Positions 47,775-60,100 of a stretch of DNA of 64,000 nucleotides are shown one piece after another. This DNA is from Ottelia alismoides (taxonomy: Eukaryota > Streptophyta > Magnoliopsida > Alismatales > Hydrocharitaceae), in the NCBI GenBank assembly GCA_037367405.1, contig JAZKJV010009615.1:620001-684000 (forward strand). The letters run 5' to 3'. Within the stretch, counting starts at the first letter, position 1; every line of letters begins with the position of its first letter. The notes beneath the pieces were generated by a model. That model searched no databases. It had not been told where the DNA came from and saw only the letters and a program-made list of their open reading frames with translations. The translations under genes and the position numbers were made by a program.

Positions 47775-50700
47775 TGATAAACACGAAAATCACAAGAGCC
47801 TAAACTGGTGTCTCACACAAGGCGGAGACAACCGTCGCTGTGGCGGCTCTCAATGAAATCCGCGTTTAATCAACAATTAACCCACACTAAAGATCAACAA
47901 ATTAGAACTAATGTGGAGTTAAAATTTATTTTTAACTCTGCACAAATGGTGTATAGTGACAAGTATGCAGAGAGTTCGAACACAGGGAGCAAGCCGGGTA
48001 ATTCGAGCAAATGTAAGCACAAGTGTGTGTGTGTGTAAAGTGTCTACACTAAGCAAGCAAGCAACTACAATTTTTTTGTGGGTTTTTAATTTTAAATTTT
48101 TTTATTTTAATTTTTTTTTGTTTTGTATTTTGATTTTTAATTTTCTGATTTTTATAATTTTATATTTTATATTTTTCTTTTTCTTTTTCAATATTGGAAT
48201 TTAAAGACAATGGAATAAAAGACAAGATAGAATATTTATAAAACTAAGTAAAAATTACCAAAAATTCAGAAACAAATTGTTTTTAGTCTTTTTAGGGTTT
48301 TTTTACTGTTTTTGTGATTTTTGGAAAATTTTCAAGGTGTTTTTGGTATTTTAAATACTGAAATAAAGCAAAACAGTGCAAATAAGGCTGGCTGTGAATA
48401 AAATGAGATTTAAAAATAGCAACCAGTAGCTCAAAATTTTCACACTATTTTTCAAATAAGAAGGACAAAATAAGGAACACACAGAAACTAAGTTTTTGAT
48501 TTTGGAGTTTTCTACTATTTTATATATTTTTTTGAAGTTTTTGAGTGTTTTTAAATTTTTAAGGTTTTTCTTTTGAGATTTTTAGTGATTTTTGGACTGA
48601 CACTAAAATAGGTTAAAATAGACACTAGGTGATTTTTTTGGAATTTTTGGAGGTGTTTTAATATTTTTTTGGTATTTTCTAAGCTAGACAGTGCACAAAA
48701 AGCAAGTTTTTGATTTTTAATAAATGTGCGAATAAAATAAAATCAAAAACTAAATATGTGGCGTTAAAGTACACATGTCCAGATGCTTAAGTCTATTTTT
48801 GTGGAATTTTTGGGCTTAAAATGGTCATTCAAATAAATACAACAAGCATCCAAACATTAAACAGTCCTGGCAGGGGTATATGCGCAATATTTAAAACATC
48901 CAGGGGCGTACACGCAATTTTTCCACAAAAGTCTACACTGAAACATGCATTTCAAGGATTAAATATGAATAACAAAACCCGCAAGGGTATCTGAGCAATT
49001 TACCCACCAGGGTGCGTGACTCGCACGCGCCTGGAAGGGGTATTTTTGCAATATCACAAAGTTCCAAGGGGTTCAATGCAGTTTCTCCAAAATATTACAA
49101 CTTAAAGCAAACATTCATGGACTTAAGCGAAATAAATAAACCCCAGGGGGGTCCCTGCAAAATACCCAGCCCCCTCACGCGCACGGGCACGTGAGGTGAC
49201 GTGGATTGGACCTCGGTGCAAATAAGAAAACTACGGGGTTCTAAGTGCAAATATTACAGAAATATTTAAACTACGCAATACAGTTTTTGGACTGAATAGG
49301 AATTACAAAATAAGCGGGGGTTGACTGCAAAATACCCTCGCTTAGGCGCTCTGGAGGTGACGCGTGGCGCGCATCCAACGGCTGGCGACGATGGACGATC
49401 CAACGGCGGGAAGCGGGCCACTTATCCACGTGGCAGCACGAGAGCGGCCGATGACGGTTGGCATTGACGTCTGGGATTAGATCTCAGTCAGAGATCTAAC
49501 GGTGGACGGGCTTGGAAGATCGGACGGTCGTCACGCGAACTGGAGCTGCTGCTCAATCGGACGGTGGAGAAGCGAGGAGGAAGAACGGGGAAGAAGGCCG
49601 GCGGAGGCGAACTTCCCCGACTCCGATCTCGCTCCTCAGACGGTGGATGGGCTCCAAAATGGAGCTGCAAGCTCCTGGAAGGTCCGGCTATGTGCTGGGA
49701 GGCTCGGATTCGTCGGAGGCGCTTTGGAGTGCTGGCACGGAGGCGGCGGAGCTCGAAGCTCCAGGTAGCTCCGACGAATCTCGCAAAATGGCCCCCAGTG
49801 ACTTTGACTGCGCTTTGACCTGCAAAACAAGGTGAGAGGGTCCAGGGCAAGTTGCCTGGACCCCGCGGAGGCGAAATGGAGGTCAGAGGTGGTCTGTGGA
49901 CGGCGGAGAGATGTCGGCCGGAGGTGCGCTCCGGCTATGAGCGATGGGAGGTCGATTTGATCGATGGAATTCGGATTTTTTTAGGGATTTTTGATACTGA
50001 AGCTAAGGGGAATAAAATGACATAAAAAGGAACGAAGATAATGGATGCCTCGAAGGTGGACTACCTGAGGAAGAAGAACCTCGACGCCGGTGGTCGGCGG
50101 AGGTGGTGGAGCCGCTACAGAGCCTCCTCGACTCGCCTGAGGGTGTAGATGCGGAGCTGTCACCTCCAGCAACACGAAGAGCTCGTCAGGGAGGAGGATT
50201 AATGGCTAATGAGGGTTCAAACTTGGGCTCGAAGACGGCGGGCAGTTTAAGTAGAAGATGGTGGCGTCTCCTTCAAGTGAGATCCACGCGCGCATCATGA
50301 GGATTTTGCGTGGTTTGAAGGCGCGTCGTGGGAGAGTGATGATCAGGGAAGAAGTTCCAAGAAGGATTCGAGGCGAGAAAATGGAAGGATCGGGCGCCAT
50401 AATTTCTTGAAAATGGGGCAAAATCGCGGGCGTCAGAGGTGGCAGGCGTTGGCCGGGGGAGTTGACCGGGGTCAACTCTAGACCGCGCCTGGTTGGTCCA
50501 CGTGGACCAACCAGGAAACTTAGATTAGAAATTATTTGAAAAATCAAAATAAAATAGTAAATGAATTTATTGATGTTAGGTTATAAAATAAAAAATGTTT
50601 ATTATTTTATGAAGAATTTTTCTGTGATTTTTATTTATTTTTATGAAACGTATTTTTTACAAGTTTGCATTTATGCCCTTTATAGTATATATATCTATAT

Positions 50701-51678
50701 ATATATTTAAGTATTTTATTTTTATTTTGTGTATTTTATCTTTATTATTTTTATTTATCATTTTTCTAAAACATAAAATACTTTTATGTACATAAATACC
50801 TTTTTATTTTATTTTTCTGAATTATTTTGTACACTTAATAAAATGAAAGTGTTATTTGTGTATGTATGTATACCTGTACTATACCTATGTATTATAATAT
50901 ATACAAGTATTTTTCTTTGAGTTTTATTTATGTTTTTATTCTGATTTTTATGTACATAATTATTATAAATAATATTTACAACCTCTTAAAAATATGAAAT
51001 CGGATAAATAATGAATGAGGAATAAAGTGAATATCTTAATCTGTACACTTATACAATGAGGGTCCAAAACCCAATTTTCAAACCGTAGCTCCGCCAAATG
51101 CGAAACCACCACCATTGGATAGATTATTTTATTCTATATACAATTAAAGGTGAGTACGCTGCATTTGGAGTTTTTATTTTTGAGATACGGGTCTGGGAAG
51201 TTGGCATTCTGGATTTTTATTCAGACCATAACTTTTTACCTGTACATTATTTTTCTGTGAAATCAATTTTGTATTTTTCTTTGTTTTATTATCTACAACT
51301 TTCATGTACAAAGTTTCTTTATTTGAAGTGTAAAAAGTGAAACCAAAAATAGGTCCCAAAATGAATAAAGAATGAATAAAATGTATAGGTATTTTATCTG
51401 TGTTCCTGACCTTATCTCCCCCTACTTTATTCCTTGTCGACCTATTCATCAAGATGCCTAGGTCTCGGGGTTTCGGGTCATAAAATATTTACAATATTTT
51501 ATTCTTTTTCTTTTCTTTATTTATTCTATAATTTTGGCCTTAATTACAGTAATTTATACACTGTTTAGATGCACATGCATGAACGCTAAGATGGTGATTT
51601 TAATGCTATTTACAGGCATTTGCTAGGGTTTTTGGTGCCAAAATGATAGAATAAAGATGATGAAATGTGGATTCATCA
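47775..51678 (-). repeat. 3' LTR of element C (3904 bp)
   Basis: Begins on the minus strand with TGATGAATCCAC beside the polypurine tract and ends at TGATAAACACG on the plus strand. The T/A-rich zone at 48060-48720 and the GC-rich promoter-proximal zone 49320-50470 mirror the element B LTR in layout. Frames such as 49488-49850 lie in the GC-rich zone and are not genes. Confidence 0.95.
50246..50476 (-). promoter_or_regulatory. LTR promoter of element C: inverted W-boxes and TATA-like box
   Basis: GTTGACC at 50461-50467 and GGTCAAC at 50470-50476 form a compact palindrome of two W-boxes. About 210 bp downstream on the minus strand is TACTTAAAC (50246-50254), the positional equivalent of the TATA boxes in A and B but a weaker match. 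Confidence 0.5.
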
Positions 51679-51691
51679 TCCCCCTATACTT
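51679..51691 (-). promoter_or_regulatory. Polypurine tract of element C
   Basis: Minus-strand AAGTATAGGGGGA directly precedes the LTR start TGATGAAT. It matches the core of the hairpin units upstream. Confidence 0.85.
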
Positions 51692-51979
51692 TACCTTTGC
51701 TAGTCCCTAGCAAACACTTATGCAATAAGTGCAAAAAGAAAAAGTAAGAAAAGAAAAAGAAGAAAATTAGATTAAGTTTAATTATCGAACTTGTCTTCGC
51801 AAAATCAAAGTTTGGAGCTTAAGTCGGACCTTTGGAATTTTAGTGCGGTCGGAACCTTAATGAGAACCAAGTTTGAAATCCAACAGTCCTTGAGAATCCC
51901 AAAACTCTGTCCAAGTCTCCTCAATAGCCAGGTCAGGAATACTTCAACTCATACGCAAACTCTTATGACTATGAATCTG

Positions 51980-52580
51980 ACTCGTACAGTGTAAGTGATA
52001 TGTAGCTCCCCACCTCAGAAGTGACAAAGAAACAACCTCCCCCAACCTGGTAACTCTAATGCCTCGGTCTAGCAACTCTTTCCTCGAGAAGCGGGGTATT
52101 CCCTTCTAAGTTCAAGTGCAACCGGCTCAAGAAGAGGGGGAAGAAGTATAGACTTTTGGGAGCTCAACCAGTGTAGCTAAGTCTCCCGCTGCAAGCTTCA
52201 TGAGATGTAACGTGGATATCATAAGCTTTTTCTTTATTGGACTATATACACTCCGGTGGGGTTATTAAATTTTCAATCCGACCCACCACTTTTTTGGAGT
52301 TCTCTTTTTTTTTTAAGGACTTCTGAACAACATATCTACATGGTGCAGCATATATACAAGAAATTTTCCTCTTGAGCCAGTAGACTATCCCTCTTTTGAA
52401 GCTTTATTGCAACCCACGGCTTCTGTCTTTAGCCTTCATCACCACTAGACCAAGTTGAGGTGCACTTCCTTCACTAGAAGAAGAAGAGAGGTTCCGCCTA
52501 GAAGTACTACCCTCATATGCTACCCCAAGCCAAAGGAAACTGCCTCCTCACCACCTCATCCGTGGAGAGCTATGTAAAAG
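51980..52580 (-). repeat. Non-coding block shared with element B
   Basis: Segments 51980-52145 and 52328-52570 match element B almost base for base, including the tRNA-box-like TCGGTCTAGCAAC (52064) and AGTTCAAGTGC (52109). Between them, B has an extra 40-50 bp near 33896-33935 that C lacks. No reading frame is conserved across the block. Confidence 0.65.
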
Positions 52581-53159
52581 GTGCAGGTGTCCAAGTTAGG
52601 TCATTATCAACAAGAGTCGTGCGTGTGCTCCGAAATACTCTACTTAGGCAGTCAAGAATCCATTGAACCAAGTCCCGTGATCCTCAAAGAATTAAGTCAA
52701 CTAGACCTGAAGTACCTCAAACCCAGTTCCTATAAGGTTCCTGTTATTAGGTAGATTTTAAGGTCCAATCAAGCTCCAATCTCCGGATTTTACTTAGACT
52801 TGTTCAACTATCAAACTCAATCCGAAAAATGCTCATGCCATGCAATGCAAGAAATATTTTTGTGATACAATTTTCAAGATTTTGAACTTTTTATGGATTT
52901 TTGAAAAGATAATGATGATGCGTGCAGATGCATTTTTTGTATTTTTCAAAAAGATATTTCAAATGTTTTTGGATTTTAGTTTTGCAAATGTTTTTGGAAA
53001 TTTTTGAAAACAAAATGTTTTGGCTAAAAACTAGGTGAAAATATGTACACGGTAGTGCTTCTTATATCTACAAGAAGTGGATTTTAAGAATTTACAAGGG
53101 TAAGTGATCAATTTTATACATATATATAGGTAGTGGATTTTGGTGTGATGTTAGTATTC

Positions 53160-53430
53160 CTCAAACTTATTTGACACAAGCTTTTCACACAATTTTTGAA
53201 AACTATAGTCCAAAATATTTTTTACAAACATTTTTACAAACATGTACACACATTTGAAAATCATTTTGCAAAGGTTTTCCAAAACAGTATATATAGGTTT
53301 TTCAAATATTTTTGCAACCATTTTTCAAACCATTTGCAAATCATTTTTCAAACATTTTATTTCACACAAAGAAAAGAAGTTTTACAAACCACACATTTTT
53401 ACAAAGGTTGAAAACATGTAACACAGTATT
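53160..53430 (-). repeat. Degenerate TTTACAAA/TTTTGCAAA repeat zone, element C
   Basis: Iterated ATTTTTTACAAACATTTTT-like phrases; positional equivalent of the zones in A and B. Open frames here (53196-53411) are low-complexity. Confidence 0.7.
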
Positions 53431-53540
53431 TTCACCTGATTTATTAATCAGTAAATACAAAAATAATTTGAGGAGTAACCACATTAAGGATTTTTAATGA
53501 ATTTTAAAGAATTTTTAGCCATATTTAAGAAAATACGAAA

Positions 53541-53931
53541 GTACGAGTTATGGCTAGAGTATATACACAGTATATACGACCCCCCTATACTTAGCTTGAG
53601 CTATGTCCTCATAGATCGGAGAGAAAAGCGAAGACATAACTCGTACTAAGTATAGGCAAGTCGAAAGAATGAATGAATCAATGAATGAGAAGTTGACCGT
53701 CCCCCCTATACTTAGGATCAGATAATCCTAAGTATAGCAGACTGTACACAAAGCAGGGAGGGTCAAGGGTGGGAATGAACAGATCGCACTCAGGTTGTCT
53801 CCCCCTATACTTAGGGTAAGATATCCCTAAGTATAGACAAGAAGAGGAGACAATGGAGAAGATCAAAGAATATAGAAACTCAGGGTGCACACCCCCCTAT
53901 ACTTAGGACAAAGTACGTCCTAAGTCTGGGG
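53541..53931 (-). repeat. Four polypurine-tract-like hairpins, element C
   Basis: Plus-strand units: CCCCCCTATACTTAG at 53580 with CTAAGTATAGG ending 53656, enclosed by GTACGAGTTATG (53541) and CATAACTCGTAC (53635); CTATACTTAGGAT at 53706-53718 with exact partner ATCCTAAGTATAG at 53725-53737; CTATACTTAGGG at 53805 with CCCTAAGTATAG at 53825-53836; CTATACTTAGGAC at 53897-53909 with GTCCTAAGTCTGGGG from 53917. Spacing between units is about 90-120 bp. Order and number match A and B. Confidence 0.9.
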
Positions 53932-54114
53932 AACTGTCTACAAGGGCGGCACCTTTTTCATAGATAAAGAAGATAGAGATGGAAAAGAAGAAAAGAAGAA
54001 AAGAAGAAAATGACTCAACAGATGAAAGTGATATGAACAGATGGATCTGTACAGCGGCAGATGGAGTTGATCACCATGTATAAGATGTAGATGATGAGAG
54101 TTAAAGGACACATC

Positions 54115-57100
54115 TCATACCAGAAGAATGGGGGCAACGTCAATGGTCGGCGGATCATGATCTCGATATAGCTTCAGGCGTTGACCATTGACGCGGAAGG
54201 TGGACGAAGATGACGGTTCGGATATATCAATGCTGCCATTGTCATGTACCTTCCTAACCACATACGGACCTTTCCACTTGCTCTGCAATTTCCCTGGGAA
54301 TAATTTCATCCTGGAATCGAACAACCATACTCTCTGATCTGGCTCAAACTGTTTATGGCTGATATGCGAATCGTGCCATGTCTTCACTTTTTCTTTATAC
54401 TGTAGGCTGTTGGAAAAAGCTGTATCTCTCAATTCCTCCAGGGCTGCCAATTCTGCTCTTCTTTGGTCTCCTATACTCTCGGGATCCAAAAGTAACTCAG
54501 TAACTGCCCAAAAAGATTTGTGCTTGATTTCCACTGGCAAATGGCACGGCTTGCCATAGACGAGACGAAAGGGAGATGTCCCTAATGGATTTTTGAAAGA
54601 GGTCCGATAGGCCCACAAGACCGAGTCCAAAAGCTGTGACCAATCCTTTCGGTCTGGGCGGACAACTTTCTGCAAGATAGTCTTTATCTCCCGATTCGAT
54701 ACTTCAGCAAGACCATTAGTCTGAGGGTGATACGGAGTGGCAACCCGATGGTCAATGTCGAACTCGTCAGCAAGGGCCCTAACCTTGTCATTGATGAAAT
54801 GAGACCCCCCGTCAGAAATCAAAACTCTAGGTACCCCGAACCGTGAAATGATATTTTTCCTCAAGAATTTGCACACGGTTTTCGCATCTGCGGCTCGGGC
54901 GGGAATGGCCTCAACCCATCGACTGACATAATCCACAGCGAGCAAAATATGCTCGAATCCCTGACTCTTAGGAAATGGGCCCATGAAATCAATCCCCCAT
55001 GCATCAAAAACCTCACAGAAGTGAATGGGTTGCATGGGCATCATGTCTCTCTGTCCGCAGGTTCCCATTTTCTGATAGTCAGTACATCCCTTCACGAACT
55101 CATCAGAATCCTTGAAGAGAGTAGGCCACCATAGGCCGGATTGAAGCACCTTTTGTGCTGTCCTTTTTCCAGAATGATGTCCTCCTGCCTCAAGCTTGTG
55201 GCAGTATGTGAGGACGCTATGCTGCTCTTCTTGAGGAATGCACCTCCTCCAGATACTATCCCCTCCTTCATGATAAAGGACGGGATCCTCCCAATGGTAA
55301 AACTTGGCCTTAGCTAGGAAGGTCTCGAGTTTCTGCCTGGGCCAACCCTGAGGGACTGTCTTGGCAACAAGATAGTTTACAAAGTCGGCATACCATGGGA
55401 GTGAGGTGACAGCCAAGATCGCCTCATCTGGAAACGTCTCTGTAATAGGTGCGCTGGGCTCAGATTCCTCAAGATTCTCCAACCTGGAGAGATGATCCAC
55501 CACCACATTCTTGACTCCAGGCTTATCCTTAATCTCAATATCAAATTCCTGGAGTAGAAGGATCCATCTGGTCAGATGTGCTTTGGCATCCTTCTTAGCC
55601 ATTAAGTACCGGATAGCGGTATGATCAGTGTAGATGGTCACTCTAGATCCGAGAATATATGATCGATACTTATCAAGAGCGAAAACTACGGCCAGCATCT
55701 CTTTCTCAGTCACTGTGTAATTCCGCTGTGCGGCATCCAAAGTCCGGCTGGCGTAGTGAATGGCAAATGGTAAACCATCCCTCCTCTGTCCAAGCACAGC
55801 CCCAACGGCAAAATCTGAAGCGTCCGTCATGATCTCGAATGGGAGAGACCAATCGGGTGGCTGAAGGACATGAGCTGAAACAACCATATTCTTGAGAGTC
55901 TCAAAAGATTCAAGACACTTATCATTAACAATAAACTCGGTGTCTTTGGTCAGCAAGTCAGTAAGCGGTCGGGCAATTCGACTGAAGTCCTGAATGAACC
56001 GTCGGTAGAAACCGACATGCCCCAGAAAAGACCGTAACTGACGCAAGTTGGACGGCGGATTGAGTTTTCTGATGATATCCACCTTAGCCGGATCGACCTC
56101 CATGCCCCTGTTGGAGACGATGTGCCCAAGGACCGTCCTGTGAGTCATCATGAAATGACTCTTCTCCCAGGATAAAACAAGATTGACCTCTATGCAGCGC
56201 TTCAGCACACGATCTAGGCAGTCAAGACAAGCATCAAACCCGTCGCCATAGACCGAGAAGTCATCCATGAAGACCTCTAAACAGTCACCCACCATGTCCG
56301 AGAAGATGGACAACATGCACCTCTGGAATGTCGCCGGAGCGTTACATAGACCAAAGGGCATCCGTCTGAAAGCATATGTCCCAAACGGACAGGTGAATGT
56401 CGTTTTCTCCTGGTCTTCGGGCGCAATGGCCACTTGATTATACCCAGAGTACCCATCAAGAAAACAATAATGGCTCTTCCCGGCTAGCCGTTCGATAATC
56501 TGATCAAGAAAGGGTAGTGGGAAGTGATCCTTCTTGGTGGCCTCATTCAATCGTCTGTAGTCCACACAGACCCTCCAAGAAGTTGGTACTCTGGTAGCGA
56601 TCTCCTCTCCAGACTCATTGACCACTGTAGTGACACCCGTCTTCTTGGGTACCACATGTAACAGACTTACCCATTTAGAGTCGGAGATGGGATAGATGAA
56701 ATCAGCGCTCCACCACTTCGAAATTTCTTTCATGACAACCTCTCGAAGATTCGGGTTCAGCCGTCGCTGGAACTCACGTGAAGGCTTAGCGTCATCCTCA
56801 AGATAGATGTGGTGGGAGCACAGCTTCGGGCTCAGCCCCTTGAGATCAGCTATATTCCAACCGATTGCCTTGCGGTTTCTTTCAAGAACCCCCATCAGAC
56901 GAGATTCTTGTTCTCCAGTCAAATCTGCTGAGATAATGACTGGGTGCATATCTGGCTCACCTGCAAGGAATCTATACTTCATTGATTGCGGTAGAGGTTT
57001 CCGTTCAGGACAACTGGGAGGCGGCAGATCTGGCTTCTGATATGTCTGGGTGAATGCTACCAGGTCTGCATGGGAGAACTCTCGCTCTGCATGAATTTCT

Positions 57101-60100
57101 GACGAAAGGCGGCTGACTGAATTATCAATAAACTGTACGGGCTCGCACTCTGTCACGGTTGTTGGCTCAGAATGAATCAGACAAGACAACGGATCATCGA
57201 AATAGGCCCATTCAATATCGGAATAGGAGGGATCAGAAGCAGAAGAACAAGAACTGAAATCATCGGCACCACTCGTCACCACACTGTCAGCCTTAGGTGT
57301 ATCCGTATCCAGGAATGTGCTCTCCCGGCTCTCGATTGCCATGAGCTTGCGATACAATGAATCGGTAGGCAAGGCGAGAGTCGGTGCTACAGGGTCTTTC
57401 CAGTTGGATTCATCGTCAGTCATCTCGAAATCACGAACCTGGTGGACGTCTAGCTCTTCCTCTGTCATCTGCGCGGCTTCACTAGATTGCTCGGAGCATT
57501 CTAACTCTCTGGCTCTGGTTTCCTCGATCGTCTCTATTTGTATGGTCTCGCCCTCTACGCGAAAGCGTACCTTCCCACAATCATGGTCGGTCACCGCCTT
57601 GGCTGTGGCCAAGAATGGGCGTCCTAATATGATGGGGGCATCAGTTACCGCCTCAGGGATCTCCATGTCCAATACAACGAAGTCCACGGGGAATTTCAAG
57701 CCCTGAATGGTAACGACCACGTCTTTCAATAACCCCTTCGGCCTCTTAATCGACCTATCAGCAAACTGAAGGACCGTTCTGCTTCGAAGAAGAGGGCCAA
57801 ACTCGAACTGCTTGAGTAAGGCTGCCGGAAGGAGGTTAATTGAGGAGCCGCTGTCTAATAGAGTACGATCAAATTGCTGCTCTTGAATCTCGCATCTGAC
57901 ATAGGGAGCTCCTGCGTCTGGTCGCTTGGCTGGCAGCTTGTTCTGAATGGTGCAGCAAGTATCATGAGTGAGCATATGGATTTGGTCTCTGCGCTTCCGC
58001 TTTCTTCTGACAGTGGTTGTCTCTTTCAAATTCTTTTTGAAGAAAGGGATATGCTCAAACGCTTCACGTAGAGTTAGCTGAATGTGAAATCTGTCAATCA
58101 TCTGATTGTCGAACTCTACTTCCTGGCTCTTTTTAGGATTTTCTTTTTTATTCCCCTTCACCCTGCGGAGTGCCTCAGGGAAGGGGATGGTGGGGGCCTC
58201 CTCAGATGGAGTACTAGGAAACGGTCCCTGCGCCTGTGAAGATGGAGAATCCACACAAATATCATCATGCAACACATATGGATCTGCAATTTGAACAGGA
58301 ACCTTTCCTTTATTCATATTTTTGTTCTCTTTGTTACCACAGTCCAGGGGTACAAAATGTGGTAACATCACAGTGGGAGGCTCAACAAAAGTAGAGGTGG
58401 TGGCCTCAGTACCACCACCGGCACCTGTCTCTGCGGCATCAGTACCGCTTTCTGGTTCTACATCAAAAATGGTGGCATCAGCACCACCGTCTTCATCTGG
58501 TATCACGACGACATCAGCATCGTCGTCCTGGACTTCATCATGGGTGGCATCAGTACCACCGTCAACATCATCATCAGCGGCATCAGCACAGCTCCTCGGT
58601 TCCTCTGGCGCTCCTGATTCTGCCTCTAGTTGTCGCTCAGAAGAGGCGCCGCCGGCTGGCATCCTACCGCTCCTAGTAGTGACAAAATCAGCATCATGAT
58701 AGGAATAAGAGATGTCACTCAAACAATCACTAGGAGAGGTATCCTCTGTAAACTCTACCTGCTTAGACTTCCTTTTCAGATTGTTCGGGTTAGGCTCAAT
58801 CTGAGCGGGTATGGCGGCCTTGCCTTTCATAATATCCCGCATCTCCTGCCGGAATTCATCCATTTCTTGCCTGAAAGATGCTCGCTGTTCAGATAGCAAG
58901 CGGGCAAGATCATCGAGGGCCGGGTTCTCAAAGGCTGGACCCTGAGAACCGGATGTCTGTCCCTGCTGGAAATGGGGCTGCTGCTGTTGCTGCTGATACT
59001 GGGGGGAAGGCTGGTGATAAGACTGCTGAGGCTGCTGTCGCTGCCTCCACTGCTGTCCCTGATAGGAGGGACGAGGACCATTCTGGTATTGCTGATAATG
59101 GGCATATTGGGGCTGTTGCTGCTGTGTCTGCTGGCTGCTCTGCTGTCCATGGGCAGGAGGATGCTGCTGGGACGAGGATCCACCATTCCCCCAACGGAAT
59201 CCAGGGTGATCCCTACGAATTGCGGGTTGAGGGTATCGGTCATACCAAATCCCATTGACTTCCATCAATGGTTCCTGCTCAAAGGAGGGTGGAGGAAGAA
59301 CTGCCAGTGGCTGCTCCGGCTGATAGACCACCATCTGCGTGTCGGAAGATGGCGGTTGCTCTGGATGGTACTGCAACAACGGAACCGGCTCTACCTGGAT
59401 GTGATTCACCTGACGGTATGAGATAGAGCCCTGGTTGGGGTTGCTGCTGCTGGAGGCAACCTGTGACCTAGGAGGCTGTTGGGCATGAGATTGGGCCTCC
59501 TGAATGCATAACATTTGGGTTTTTAGGTCACTCATAACTTTGGCAATTTGGTCCATCTGGGCCATGCCTTGATTCTGTTTTTTCTCGAGGATCTCCATGC
59601 GGTCCAGCTTCTCACTAATGATGCCCATGTCGGCTGCGGCTGATTCTGCTTGGGCTGCGGCAACTGACACTGTGTTGGGACCGGCATCGATGCGTGCGAT
59701 CCTCTGGAATGATCCTGCTCCTTGCGGTGGCTTTTGTTGGGTGTAGACACGGGCCTGAGTCATCACCGTAGAATTTTCTGCCATGCCCTCGTAGATGGCC
59801 CAGACATCATCTTCACCCTTGGAAAAATAGGATCCACCACAAGAGGCGTTGACAAGCCCCTGCAGCTCCGGTGTCAGCCCGCAGAAGAAACTCTGCACCA
59901 GGTTGGGCTTGGAGATGTCGTGATGTGGACACCGGTCAATGAGTTCTCTAAATCGATCCCAGGCTTCATGGAATTGTTCGTTTGGGATCATGACGAAGTT
60001 GCTGATCATTGCTCTAGCTGCGTTGGTCCGGCCGAGAGGATAGTACTTCTTCAGGAATACAGTCCGGAGATCTGCCCATGTGTCGACGAAACGCCCAAGA

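Noticed and set aside
51692..54114. Envelope-like gene between pol and the 3' LTR of element C
   Set aside because: Some Athila elements have one, but no long frame, membrane segment or signal peptide is present here; the space is repeats, hairpins and a non-coding block.
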